DNA of 64,000 bases, from the NCBI GenBank assembly GCA_916610825.1, contig OU744446.1, forward strand, positions 36,743,833-36,807,832. The letters are read 5' to 3'. The DNA is from Haliclystus octoradiatus (Eukaryota; Cnidaria; Staurozoa; Stauromedusae; Haliclystidae). The position numbers were made by a program, and so were the translations under genes. Below, one piece after another: positions 52,226 through 63,312 of this stretch. Under the pieces are notes generated by a model. That model ran no database searches. It saw only the letters and a program-made list of their open reading frames with translations, and was not told the DNA's origin. Positions within the stretch are counted from its first letter, which is position 1. Every line of letters starts with the position of its first letter.

Positions 52226-53306
52226 AAGAAAATACCATTATGCGGTTGTAATCTTAATCGTTATTTCGTTAATAATAACATGGAATTATGGTGACTTCTA
52301 TTATAATGATCAATATCAATTCTCATGCACAAACGCTTCGTCTTTATCGTATATGAACGATGAAACTAGCTCACTTCTATGCGATGTGAAGAAAGAAAAA
52401 TCAAAAACTTTTGTTTACGTAACACAAACAGAACAGTGTCTACCTAAACATTGGTTACATCATCATTTACTTGGAAACGGATTAAATCTGGATGTGTTTG
52501 TTTTGTCGTATAAAAGTGAATGCGTTGAATTAAAGCACATAGAACATATCCATTATTATTTTAATGCAACCACAACAACGAAAACAACATGGACTACTGG
52601 AAGAAATATGATATATAAAATAGCTTTATCCTGTGGCAATTATGAATATCTATTGATGTTTGATGATGATGTGCTCGTGCTTGATGAGGTTTTAGGTGAA
52701 AAGAAAATTGTTCCACAAAGAAAAATTATGGAGAAGAAATTTCAAGAATCCTTGAACAGAAATACATCAATATTGCGCAAGTATGAACAATTTTTGCTGT
52801 CTTACAGACCATTTGTCAGTTCACCAAATTATTGTATTGATATATCTGACTGTGGTAGAGTTCATCAAGTTAAATTTTGGCTGCAGCGTTGTGGTAAAGA
52901 CAAAGTAAAAGATGGTTGGCTACCTTGGGCTACGTACAATAGACAATTTGATGGTGCTTTTAATGCATTTAGGTATGATGCCACGACAGAATTATTGCCA
53001 TATGATGCATCGTTAGATAAATACTCATTGTGGGAAAGTCAAGTAAAAATGATTATGAACGTTGCTTCAAAAGGAAGAAAGATGGTACAGTTCTTCAAAA
53101 TGTCTGTATACAATCCATTACATAGACCTTATGCACGTAGACCATTAACTCCAATATTGAAAAATTACAATTGCCTGAGTGAGATACAGAAGAAGAATTT
53201 CACAACAGAAGAGAAAAGATTAATTTTAAATGAAGATTTAATGGGATTTTGGCATAATTCTGATATAATTTGCCAACCAGTTGAAAAAGAAGTGATTTAT
53301 AAATAG
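52209..53306 (+). CDS. Putative type II membrane glycosyltransferase-like protein, array copy 1 (365 aa)
   Basis: Intronless ORF. M1 is the ATG at 52209; the open frame runs a few codons further upstream without an ATG. Short basic N-terminus, one hydrophobic segment (~11-25), then a lumenal-type domain: type II, Golgi-like topology (inferred). YLLMFDDDVLV around residues 147-157 resembles the DxD metal/nucleotide-sugar motif of GT-A glycosyltransferases. Further features are GRNMIYKIAL (131-140) before it, several cysteines, the block FDGAFNAF (247-254) and LWESQ (274-278). N-glycosylation sequons occur at N42, N119, N185 and N330. I do not recognise a named family; the function is inferred from topology plus the DDD motif only. 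Relative to copies 2-4 it has K191 instead of E and V221 instead of I. Preceded by a TATA/Inr core promoter. Confidence 0.8.
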   Translation: MCARIRRKYHYAVVILIVISLIITWNYGDFYYNDQYQFSCTNASSLSYMNDETSSLLCDVKKEKSKTFVYVTQTEQCLPKHWLHHHLLGNGLNLDVFVLSYKSECVELKHIEHIHYYFNATTTTKTTWTTGRNMIYKIALSCGNYEYLLMFDDDVLVLDEVLGEKKIVPQRKIMEKKFQESLNRNTSILRKYEQFLLSYRPFVSSPNYCIDISDCGRVHQVKFWLQRCGKDKVKDGWLPWATYNRQFDGAFNAFRYDATTELLPYDASLDKYSLWESQVKMIMNVASKGRKMVQFFKMSVYNPLHRPYARRPLTPILKNYNCLSEIQKKNFTTEEKRLILNEDLMGFWHNSDIICQPVEKEVIYK

Positions 53307-54693
53307 CTAACAGGGTGGTTTTATAAGTTATAGCACTTAGTATAATATCACTTGTTACATTAACTTGTGAATATTCTAATTCTTAGGTCCTGTTTACATG
53401 AAGATCACATTACCTGGGTGGGGGAGTTATCACTGTCGTATAGCTGACGTGACTATAACGACATTGAGTCCCAACATAGTCACTAGAATATACGGTTATG
53501 AAAGCGGTACTGATCAGAGGGGTATGTCTTTGATGTACTTTTTCCGTCTCAAATGGTTTTGATGGTTGACACGATTTCTCACGCAATCAAGTAAATACGG
53601 AGTTTCCATATAAATTCTGTGCTATAGTCTTCGCTTATTATTATGTTGCATTGATTATTTTGAGGATATTATACATAATTTGAGTTAACTCATTGCATAA
53701 ACAATCTCAACATTAAATAGCGAAGTCAACTTCAGTTATCGATTTAACATACATTTTATTTATCATAGTGCCTTGAAACTTTGTAGTATACTTTACCACC
53801 GCAAAGATATAGCTATCTGCTGTCTTAAAATCTATGCATATGCGGAAATCTATCTATATTTGCGGAATGGAACTTTCCTATTATAATTTTAATTCTTTAT
53901 GAAAAAAAAAATAATTAATTCCTGTTCAATGGCAGTACTTCAATACGTTATATATAGCATAGTAAAGAAATCTAAATAATAATTCTGACCGGCTCAGAGT
54001 TAAATAAATACAAAAACGATGGCTAAACATTTTTAGAATAGAAATAGCTAACAGAACAACATATATAGATAATTTGAAGGAAACATTAATTAAATAATAT
54101 ATATCTTATGTAAATTTGTATACTTTTTATAATCGCAAAATTTCCTAATATTGTACTAACATTTTATTCTTAAATGTTATATTGTATGCATTTTGTAATC
54201 AGCCCCGTGAAAACAAGCCTAGTATGGCTTACCAGGCCCTGAATAAATGATGATGATGATGATGACAGTACACATTTGAAATATAGATTCTATATAGAAA
54301 GCATCTTATAGAAAACTCTTAACATATGTTTAAAATTAGACTTAAATCTGATGACTTATCAAAATATCTTAATTATAAGTAAGTATCACATTTTCTGTAA
54401 AAGTAATTCACAGTCATCGTTGTTTTACAGAAATAAATAAGATCATTCATAAATTCCTGCGCCGGGGGCTCTTGTAAACGAAGAGTTCATAACAAAGCAA
54501 GCTATCAGGATAGACCAAAATATTTCTATATGATTAGATCCTATAGAATTTTACAAAACTTTTGAAATGAGTTATAAATTGCTAAAACGGATTTATAATG
54601 GAGCCAGTTGGCCTCTATACAAATTCAACATGTTTTACATCATCTCGCATGGTTTGATGCGTTTCCTTTGTTTTGGACATGTGTTTTGGAAAA

Positions 54694-54728
54694 TATAAAA
54701 GGAAGATAGGACACAAGTCTCACTTTAT
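54694..54728 (+). promoter_or_regulatory. Core promoter of array copy 2
   Basis: TATAAAA at 54694-54700 with TCACTTT 28 bp downstream, as in copy 1. Confidence 0.7.
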
Positions 54729-54835
54729 ACCAAGCCTATCCGTGAAATACACATCAAGATTGTCATAGAAATAAGTGAGACTTGGAGCAAGTCAAGACTA
54801 ATTATTACATTGAAGCATGATTGAAGTCTGTCATT

Positions 54836-55933
54836 ATGTGTGCTCGTATTAGAAGAAAATACCATTATGCGGTTGTAATCTTAATCGTTATTTCGTTAAT
54901 AATAACATGGAATTATGGTGACTTCTATTATAATGATCAATATCAATTCTCATGCACAAACGCTTCGTCTTTATCGTATATGAACGATGAAACTAGCTCA
55001 CTTCTATGCGATGTGAAGAAAGAAAAATCAAAAACTTTTGTTTACGTAACACAAACAGAACAGTGTCTACCTAAACATTGGCTACATCATCATTTACTTG
55101 GAAACGGATTAAATCTGGATGTGTTTGTTTTGTCGTATAAAAGTGAATGCGTTGAATTAAAGCACATAGAACATATCCATTATTATTTTAATGCAACCAC
55201 AACAACGAAAACAACATGGACTACTGGAAGAAATATGATATATAAAATAGCTTTATCCTGTGGCAATTATGAATATCTATTGATGTTTGATGATGATGTG
55301 CTCGTGCTTGATGAGGTTTTAGGTGAAAAGAAAATTATTCCGCAAAGAAAAATTATGGAGAAGAAATTTCAAGAATCCTTGAACAGAAATACATCAATAT
55401 TGCGCGAGTATGAACAATTTTTGCTGTCTTACAGACCATTTGTCAGTTCACCAAATTATTGTATTGATATATCTGACTGTGGTAGAGTTCATCAAATTAA
55501 ATTTTGGCTCCAACGTTGCGGTAAAGACAAAGTAAAAGATGGTTGGCTACCTTGGGCTACGTACAATAGACAATTTGATGGTGCTTTTAATGCATTTAGG
55601 TATGATGCCACGACAGAATTATTGCCATATGATGCATCGTTAGATAAATACTCATTGTGGGAAAGTCAAGTAAAAATGATTATGAACGTTGCTTCAAAAG
55701 GAAGAAAGATGGTACAGTTCTTCAAAATGTTTGTATACAATCCATTACATAGACCTTATGCACGTAGACCATTAACTCCAATATTGAAAAATTACAATTG
55801 CCTGAGTGAGATACAGAAGAAGAATTTCACAACAGAAGAGAAAAGATTAATTTTAAATGAAGATTTAATGGGATTTTGGCATAATTCTGATATAATTTGC
55901 CAACCAGTTGAAAAAGAAGTGATTTATAAATAG
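54836..55933 (+). CDS. Putative glycosyltransferase-like protein, array copy 2 (365 aa)
   Basis: Exactly 2,627 bp downstream of copy 1 and nearly identical, with the same TM segment, DDD motif (152-154) and WESQ block. Differences seen: V168I (IIPQ), K191E, V221I and S299F (KMFVY). The reading frame is intact. Synonymous bases shared with copy 3 but not with 1 or 4 (for example CTCCAACGTTGCGG where 1 and 4 have CTGCAGCGTTGTGG) make copies 2 and 3 a closer pair. The core promoter upstream has one base change in the region before the TATA box (GTGTTTTGG for GTGCTTTGG). Confidence 0.8.
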   Translation: MCARIRRKYHYAVVILIVISLIITWNYGDFYYNDQYQFSCTNASSLSYMNDETSSLLCDVKKEKSKTFVYVTQTEQCLPKHWLHHHLLGNGLNLDVFVLSYKSECVELKHIEHIHYYFNATTTTKTTWTTGRNMIYKIALSCGNYEYLLMFDDDVLVLDEVLGEKKIIPQRKIMEKKFQESLNRNTSILREYEQFLLSYRPFVSSPNYCIDISDCGRVHQIKFWLQRCGKDKVKDGWLPWATYNRQFDGAFNAFRYDATTELLPYDASLDKYSLWESQVKMIMNVASKGRKMVQFFKMFVYNPLHRPYARRPLTPILKNYNCLSEIQKKNFTTEEKRLILNEDLMGFWHNSDIICQPVEKEVIYK

Positions 55934-57320
55934 CTAACAGGGTGGTTTTATAAGTTATAGCACTTAGTATAATATCACTTGTTACATTAACTTGTGAATA
56001 TTCTAATTCTTAGGTCCTGTTTACATGAAGATCACATTACCTGGGTGGGGGAGTTATCACTGTCGTATAGCTGACGTGACTATAACGACATTGAGTCCCA
56101 ACATAGTCACTAGAATATACGGTTATGAAAGCGGTACTGATCAGAGGGGTATGTCTTTGATGTACTTTTTCCGTCTCAAATGGTTTTTATGGTTGACACG
56201 ATTTCTCACGCAATCAAGTAAATACGGAGTTTCCATATAAATTCTGTGCTATAGTCTTCGCTTATTATTATGTTGCATTGATTATTTTGAGGATATTATA
56301 CATAATTTGAGTTAACTCATTGCATAAACAATCTCAACATTAAATAGCGAAGTCAACTTCAGTTATCGATTTAACATACATTTTATTTATCATAGTGCCT
56401 TGAAACTTTGTAGTATACTTTACCACCGCAAAGATATAGCTATCTGCTGTCTTAAAATCTATGCATATGCGGAAATCTATCTATATTTGCGGAATGGAAC
56501 TTTCCTATTATAATTTTAATTCTTTATGAAAAAAAAAATAATTAATTCCTGTTCAATGGCAGTACTTCAATACGTTATATATAGCATAGTAAAGAAATCT
56601 AAATAATAATTCTGACCGGCTCAGAGTTAAATAAATACAAAAACGATGGCTAAACATTTTTAGAATAGAAATAGCTAACAGAACAACATATATAGATAAT
56701 TTGAAGGAAACATTAATTAAATAATATATATCTTATGTAAATTTGTATACTTTTTATAATTGCAAAATTTCCTAATATTGTACTAACATTTTATTCTTAA
56801 ATGTTATATTGTATGCATTTTGTAATCAGCCCCGTGAAAACAAGCCTAGTATGGCTTACCAGGCCCTGAATAAATGATGATGATGATGATGACAGTACAC
56901 ATTTGAAATATAGATTCTATATAGAAAGCATCTTATAGAAAACTCTTAACATATGTTTAAAATTAGACTTAAATCTGATGACTTATCAAAATATCTTAAT
57001 TATAAGTAAGTATCACATTTTCTGTAAAAGTAATTCACAGTCATCGTTGTTTTACAGAAATAAATAAGATCATTCATAAATTCCTGCGCCGGGGGCTCTT
57101 GTAAACGAAGAGTTCATAACAAAGCAAGCTATCAGGATAGACCAAAATATTTCTATATGATTAGATCCTATAGAATTTTACAAAACTTTTGAAATGAGTT
57201 ATAAATTGCTAAAACGGATTTATAATGGAGCCAGTTGGCCTCTATACAAATTCAACATGTTTTACATCATCTCGCATGGTTTGATGCGTTTCCTTTGTTT
57301 TGGACATGTGCTTTGGAAAA

Positions 57321-57355
57321 TATAAAAGGAAGATAGGACACAAGTCTCACTTTAT
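57321..57355 (+). promoter_or_regulatory. Core promoter of array copy 3
   Basis: TATAAAA at 57321-57327 with the same initiator spacing. Confidence 0.7.
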
Positions 57356-57462
57356 ACCAAGCCTATCCGTGAAATACACATCAAGATTGTCATAGAAATA
57401 AGTGAGACTTGGAGCAAGTCAAGACTAATTATTACATTGAAGCATGATTGAAGTCTGTCATT

Positions 57463-58560
57463 ATGTGTGCTCGTATTAGAAGAAAATACCATTATGCGGT
57501 TGTAATCTTAATCGTTATTTCGTTAATAATAACATGGAATTATGGTGACTTCTATTATAATGATCAATATCAATTCTCATGCACAAACGCTTCGTCTTTA
57601 TCGTATATGAACGATGAAACTAGCTCACTTCTATGCGATGTGAAGAAAGAAAAATCAAAAACTTTTGTTTACGTAACACAAACAGAACAGTGTCTACCTA
57701 AACATTGGCTACATCATCATTTACTTGGAAACGGATTAAATCTGGATGTGTTTGTTTTGTCGTATAAAAGTGAATGCGTTGAATTAAAGCACATAGAACA
57801 TATCCATTATTATTTTAATGCAACCACAACAACGAAAACAACATGGACTACTGGAAGAAATATGATATATAAAATAGCTTTATCCTGTGGCAATTATGAA
57901 TATCTATTGATGTTTGATGATGATGTGCTCGTGCTTGATGAGGTTTTAGGTGAAAAGAAAATTGTTCCGCAAAGAAAAATTATGGAGAAGAAATTTCAAG
58001 AATCCTTGAACAGAAATACATCAATATTGCGCGAGTATGAACAATTTTTGCTGTCTTACAGACCATTTGTCAGTTCACCAAATTATTGTATTGATATATC
58101 TGACTGTGGTAGAGTTCATCAAATTAAATTTTGGCTCCAACGTTGCGGTAAAGACAAAGTAAAAGATGGTTGGCTACCTTGGGCTACGTACAATAGACAA
58201 TTTGATGGTGCTTTTAATGCATTTAGGTATGATGCCACGACAGAATTATTGCCATATGATGCATCGTTAGATAAATACTCATTGTGGGAAAGTCAAGTAA
58301 AAATGATTATGAACGTTGCTTCAAAAGGAAGAAAGATGGTACAGTTCTTCAAAATGTCTGTATACAATCCATTACATAGACCTTATGCACGTAGACCATT
58401 AACTCCAATATTGAAAAATTACAATTGCCTGAGTGAGATACAGAAGAAGAATTTCACAACAGAAGAGAAAAGATTAATTTTAAATGAAGATTTAATGGGA
58501 TTTTGGCATAATTCTGATATAATTTGCCAACCAGTTGAAAAAGAAGTGATTTATAAATAG
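57463..58560 (+). CDS. Putative glycosyltransferase-like protein, array copy 3 (365 aa)
   Basis: Third head-to-tail copy, again 2,627 bp on. Intact 365-codon frame; E191 and I221 as in copy 2, but V168 and S299 as in copy 1. All motifs of copy 1 are kept (TM ~11-25, DDD 152-154, four sequons). It carries the majority residue at every position where copies 1, 2 and 4 differ. The function is inferred, not recognised. Confidence 0.8.
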   Translation: MCARIRRKYHYAVVILIVISLIITWNYGDFYYNDQYQFSCTNASSLSYMNDETSSLLCDVKKEKSKTFVYVTQTEQCLPKHWLHHHLLGNGLNLDVFVLSYKSECVELKHIEHIHYYFNATTTTKTTWTTGRNMIYKIALSCGNYEYLLMFDDDVLVLDEVLGEKKIVPQRKIMEKKFQESLNRNTSILREYEQFLLSYRPFVSSPNYCIDISDCGRVHQIKFWLQRCGKDKVKDGWLPWATYNRQFDGAFNAFRYDATTELLPYDASLDKYSLWESQVKMIMNVASKGRKMVQFFKMSVYNPLHRPYARRPLTPILKNYNCLSEIQKKNFTTEEKRLILNEDLMGFWHNSDIICQPVEKEVIYK

Positions 58561-59947
58561 CTAACAGGGTGGTTTTATAAGTTATAGCACTTAGTATAAT
58601 ATCACTTGTTACATTAACTTGTGAATATTCTAATTCTTAGGTCCTGTTTACATGAAGATCACATTACCTGGGTGGGGGAGTTATCACTGTCGTATAGCTG
58701 ACGTGACTATAACGACATTGAGTCCCAACATAGTCACTAGAATATACGGTTATGAAAGCGGTACTGATCAGAGGGGTATGTCTTTGATGTACTTTTTCCG
58801 TCTCAAATGGTTTTGATGGTTGACACGATTTCTCACGCAATCAAGTAAATACGGAGTTTCCATATAAATTCTGTGCTATAGTCTTCGCTTATTATTATGT
58901 TGCATTGATTATTTTGAGGATATTATACATAATTTGAGTTAACTCATTGCATAAACAATCTCAACATTAAATAGCGAAGTCAACTTCAGTTATCGATTTA
59001 ACATACATTTTATTTATCATAGTGCCTTGAAACTTTGTAGTATACTTTACCACCGCAAAGATATAGCTATCTGCTGTCTTAAAATCTATGCATATGCGGA
59101 AATCTATCTATATTTGCGGAATGGAACTTTCCTATTATAATTTTAATTCTTTATGAAAAAAATAATAATTAATTCCTGTTCAATGGCAGTACTTCAATAC
59201 GTTATATATAGCATAGTAAAGAAATCTAAATAATAATTCTGACCGGCTCAGAGTTAAATAAATACAAAAACGATGGCTAAACATTTTTAGAATAGAAATA
59301 GCTAACAGAACAACATATATAGATAATTTGAAGGAAACATTAATTAAATAATATATATCTTATGTAAATTTGTATACTTTTTATAATTGCAAAATTTCCT
59401 AATATTGTACTAACACTTTATTCTTAAATGTTATATTGTATGCATTTTGTAATCAGCCCCGTGAAAACAAGCCTAGTATGGCTTACCAGGCCCTGAATAA
59501 ATGATGATGATGATGATGACAGTACACATTTGAAATATAGATTCTATATAGAAAGCATCTTATAGAAAACTCTTAACATATGTTTAAAATTAGACTTAAA
59601 TCTGATGACTTATCAAAATATCTTAATTATAAGTAAGTATCACATTTTCTGTAAAAGTAATTCACAGTCATCGTTGTTTTACAGAAATAAATAAGATCAT
59701 TCATAAATTCCTGCGCCGGGGGCTCTTGTAAACGAAGAGTTCATAACAAAGCAAGCTATCAGGATAGACCAAAATATTTCTATATGATTAGATCCTATAG
59801 AATTTTACAAAACTTTTGAAATGAGTTATAAATTGCTAAAACGGATTTATAATGGAGCCAGTTGGCCTCTATACAAATTCAACATGTTTTACATCATCTC
59901 GCATGGTTTGATGCGTTTCCTTTGTTTTGGACATGTGCTTTGGAAAA

Positions 59948-59982
59948 TATAAAAGGAAGATAGGACACAAGTCTCACTTTAT
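59948..59982 (+). promoter_or_regulatory. Core promoter of array copy 4
   Basis: TATAAAA at 59948-59954 with the same initiator spacing. It is intact although the coding sequence is broken. Confidence 0.65.
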
Positions 59983-60089
59983 ACCAAGCCTATCCGTGAA
60001 ATACACATCAAGATTGTCATAGAAATAAGTGAGACTTGGAGCAAGTCAAGACTAATTATTACATTGAAGCATGATTGAAGTCTGTCATT

Positions 60090-61187
60090 ATGTGTGCTCG
60101 TATTAGAAGAAAATACCATTATGCGGTTGTAATCTTAATCGTTATTTCGTTAATAATAACATGGAATTATGGTGACTTCTATTATAATGATCAATATCAA
60201 TTCTCATGCACAAACGCTTCGTCTTTATCGTATATGAACGATGAAACTAGCTCACTTCTATGCGATGTGAAGAAAGAAAAATCAAAAACTTTTGTTTACG
60301 TAACACAAACAGAACAGTGTCTACCTAAACATTGGTTACATCATCATTTACTTGGAAACGGATTAAATCTGGATGTGTTTGTTTTGTCGTATAAAAGTGA
60401 ATGCGTTGAATTAAAGCACATAGAACATATCCATTATTATTTTAATGCAACCACAACAACGAAAACAACATGGACTACTGGAAGAAATATGATATATAAA
60501 ATAGCTTTATCCTGTGGCAATTATGAATATCTATTGATGTTTGATGATGATGTGCTCGTGCTTGATGAGGTTTTAGGTGAAAAGAAAATTGTTCCACAAT
60601 GAAAAATTATGGAGAAGAAATTTCAAGAATCCTTGAACAGAAATACATCAATATTGCGCGAGTATGAACAATTTTTGCTGTCTTACAGACCATTTGTCAG
60701 TTCACCAAATCATTGTATTGATAATTATGACTGTGGTAGAGTTCATCAAATTAAATTTTGGCTGCAGCGTTGTGGTAAAGACAAAGTAAAAGATGGTTGG
60801 CTACCTTGGGCGACGTACAATAGACAATTTGATGGTGCTTTTAATGCATTTAGGTATGATGCCACGACAGAATTATTGCCATATGATGCATCGTTAGATA
60901 AATACTCATTGTGGGAAAGTCAAGTAAAAATGATTATGAACGTTGCTTCAAAAGGAAGAAAGATGGTACAGTTCTTCAAAATGTCTGTATACAATCCATT
61001 ACATAGACCTTATGCACGTAGACCATTAACTCCAATATTGAAAAATTACAATTGCCTGAGTGAGATACAGAAGAAGAATTTCACAACAGAAGAGAAAAGA
61101 TTAATTTTAAATGAAGATTTAATGGGATTTTGGCATAATTCTGATATAATTTGCCAACCAGTTGAAAAAGAAGTGATTTATAAATAG
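60090..61187 (+). pseudogene. Glycosyltransferase-like array copy 4, broken by a nonsense codon
   Basis: Same gene as copies 1-3, but codon 171 (AGA, Arg) is TGA at 60600-60602. The product would end after 170 residues, shortly after the DDD motif, and lose the whole C-terminal half. The downstream frame is otherwise open to 61187. It has extra amino-acid changes not in the other copies (NHCIDNYDCG where the others read NYCIDISDCG), consistent with relaxed constraint. At several silent sites it agrees with copy 1 rather than 2 or 3. Readthrough or re-initiation at the ATG 60609 is conceivable but unsupported. Confidence 0.85.
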
Positions 61188-61924
61188 CTAACAGGGTGGT
61201 TTTATAAGTTATAGCACTTAGTATAATATCACTTGTTACATTAACTTGTGAATATTCTAATTCTTAGGTCCTGTTTACATGAAGATCACATTACCTGGGT
61301 GGGGGAGTTATCACTGTCGTATAGCTGACGTGACTATAACGACATTGAGTCCCAACATAGTCACTAGAATATACGGTTATGAAAGCGGTACTGATCAGAG
61401 GGGTATGTCTTTGATGTACTTTTTCCGTCTCAAATGGTTTTGATGGTTGACACGATTTCTCACGCAATCAAGTAAATACGGAGTTTCCATATAAATTCTG
61501 TGCTATAGTCTTCGCTTATTATTATGTTGCATTGATTATTTTGAGGATATTATACATAATTTGAGTTATCTCATTGCATAAACAATCTCAACATTAAATA
61601 GCGAAGTCAACTTCAGTTATCGATTTAACATACATTTTATTTATCATAGTGCCTTGAAACTTTGTATTATACTTTACCACCGCAAAGATATAGCTATCTG
61701 CTGTCTTAAAATCTATGCATATGCGGAAATCTATCTATATTTGCGGAATGGAACTTTCCTATTATAATTTTAATTCTTTATGAAAAAAAAAATAATTAAT
61801 TCCTGTTCAATGGCAGTACTTCAATACGTTATATATAGCATAGTAAAGAAATCTAAATAATAATTCTGACCGGCTCAGAGTTAAATAAATACAAAAACGA
61901 TGGCTAAACATTTTTAGAATAGAA

Positions 61925-62030
61925 GAGTTTCACAACAGAAGAGAAAAGATTAATTTTAACTAAATATAGAATGGGGTTTTGTTATAACTCTGACATTATT
62001 TGTATGCCAGTTAAGTATAATGGTTAGTAA
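61925..62030 (+). pseudogene. Diverged 3' fragment of a fifth glycosyltransferase-like copy
   Basis: Directly after unit 4 the sequence resumes with the last ~35 codons of the same gene family. The start is close to the array copies (FTTEEKRLIL), then it diverges (GFCYNSDIICMPVK where the array has GFWHNSDIICQPVEK), ending in a stop near 62028. It is a truncated paralogue older than the near-identical units and probably marks the original 3' side of the locus before amplification. Confidence 0.75.
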
Positions 62031-62211
62031 TATTTAGCCTCAATTTCAGTTGTTGAGCCTCAATTTTAGTTGAGACTCATTACTTTTTGCATGCAAATCC
62101 CAAAATGTTCACCAAAACTACGCAAAGTCGAGGCCTAATATAGCTTCTCAAAAAGATATTACAATTTTGCATCAATCCACGCTTGATTAGTATTATTGTA
62201 ACTATATCAAG

Positions 62212-62597
62212 ATCAATGGATTCCCTCGAACACACAAAGGCTTACAAACGTACACACGAGACTGGTTTTACAATGATCAAGCCCTGTCAAGTTCGCAGAG
62301 AAAGCTTATTTTGTAGCAGTTTATATATTTTCGCATGAAAACGGTACTAGTTTCTAGTACTTCAATAATTTTTGGCCGGGGCGTTCCAATTTCAAAAATA
62401 GAGGGAGATGGTCAAATGTCACAGCAAATGAGAATGAAGACCCTATAATTTTATGTTTTTACGAGCAAAACAAAGGAAAAGTTCTAAAATTTTTGGAAAT
62501 CCCTAAATTGACACCGTAAGAATCTCGAAAAGGCAAGGTCCTTAAAAATGGCACGTCCCCGTACAGTCGATGTATGGAAGTCCCCCCGGGATTATAT
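62212..62597. repeat. Dispersed repeat, right of array, inverted
   Basis: Inverted partner of 49250-49665; ~75-80% similar by eye. The class is unknown. Confidence 0.7.
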
Positions 62598-62769
62598 TTT
62601 ATACAAGCTGCATTTGACTTTATACGATTATTTCATTTAAATATAGATGTTAATCATCGCGGCGGTGCTTTTTTCATCAATAGGGGGATGCTATTGGCAT
62701 TAACATGAACTCAATGTTGATATTAGGTTAATATTTAAGAGTAGAAAAATGATCGACTCTCTTGCGCAT

Positions 62770-62935
62770 CGCCAGGTAAAACCACCTATGTTGAATCGCC
62801 AATCCGTTGTGTACATTTTCAAGTGTGACTTGTGCAGTACAAGCTATGTTGGCTAATGGCTTTACTCGCTGGCATCTTCATAAACGGATCAATGAGCATG
62901 AATCTAAAGACATTTGGGCGCCATTTTGAAGACTA
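62770..62935 (+). mobile_element. Penelope-like GIY-YIG endonuclease remnant
   Basis: Codons near 62812-62860 read SVVYIFKCDLCSTSYVG; after a frameshift they continue FTRWHLHKRINEHES. The pattern VY-F-C-LC-YVG followed by R-HLH-RI-EH is the GIY-YIG-like domain of Penelope-type retroelements. Degenerate. Confidence 0.6.
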
Positions 62936-62969
62936 TGCATGGTTTAGATGTTATCTCACCAAATCTTAG

Positions 62970-63053
62970 TATTCGTTACAGACCGCGATTCATTCACAAA
63001 AGAATAGAATTCCTATTCTTTCGTGAATGAATCGCGGCCTTTAACGCAGGCTA
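62970..63053. mobile_element. 84-bp hairpin MITE of the same TIR family
   Basis: TTACAGACCGCGATTCATTC folds onto GAATGAATCGCGGCC. It is flanked by a 12-bp direct repeat ACCAAATCTTAG (62958-62969, 63054-63065). Confidence 0.75.
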
Positions 63054-63124
63054 ACCAAATCTTAGATGTTATCTCTCTGCAAATGGCACCAGACAAACTT
63101 CTCGTTCAAGCCACGCCCTTCACA

Positions 63125-63312
63125 GTCAAACAACAACAGAAGAAAGCGAAGTCGGAAAACAATTTGATTTAAACCGCTTTATTTACAACAAAAACGTGAA
63201 AACAAATGTTGGGCGAACATTTTTAAACCTAATCGGAAAACATTTCCAGAAAACTCACAGATTACACAAAATATTCCACTTTAACTGCGTCAAGGTAAGC
63301 TATAGCTGCACT
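63125..63312 (+). mobile_element. Retroelement fragment (KTNVGRTFL...KVSYSC type)
   Basis: The reading frame [20 protein letters not shown], then [12 protein letters not shown] and VKVSYSC, is the conserved linker seen in reverse-transcriptase proteins that also carry a GIY-YIG-like domain. It is frameshifted upstream (an RKRSRKTI*F remnant) and abuts the LINE endonuclease fragment. Confidence 0.55.

Larger units (their letters stand above)
51414..54039 (+). repeat. Tandem array unit 1
   Basis: Unit boundaries follow from the repeated junction: each unit starts at AGAAATAGCTAACAG, which in unit 1 lies inside the C-terminal codons of a LINE, and ends at CATTTTTAGAAT. Order inside the unit: LINE 3' end with a (GAT)n tail, ~420 bp spacer, TATA/Inr promoter, CDS, then ~730 bp of 3' sequence with an AATAAA near 54003. 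Unit 1 is one base shorter than the others (AAA for AAAA in a run near 51512). Confidence 0.9.
54040..56666 (+). repeat. Tandem array unit 2
   Basis: 2,627 bp, head-to-tail with unit 1. The 3' part differs by TGA to TTA near 56190, which lengthens a short downstream ORF in this copy only. Confidence 0.9.
56667..59293 (+). repeat. Tandem array unit 3
   Basis: 2,627 bp, same organisation. A substitution in the A-run near 59160 (AAAATAATAATT) distinguishes it. Confidence 0.9.
59294..61919 (+). repeat. Tandem array unit 4
   Basis: Last full unit, containing the nonsense-bearing gene copy. It leads through the junction TTTTTAGAATAGAA directly into the diverged fifth gene fragment instead of another LINE tail. 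Confidence 0.9.

Noticed and set aside
56025..56240. 71-codon frame downstream of array gene copy 2
   Set aside because: The other three units have TGA at the corresponding codon (TGGTTTTGA), shortening it to ~58 codons; no homology recognised. More likely 3' UTR.
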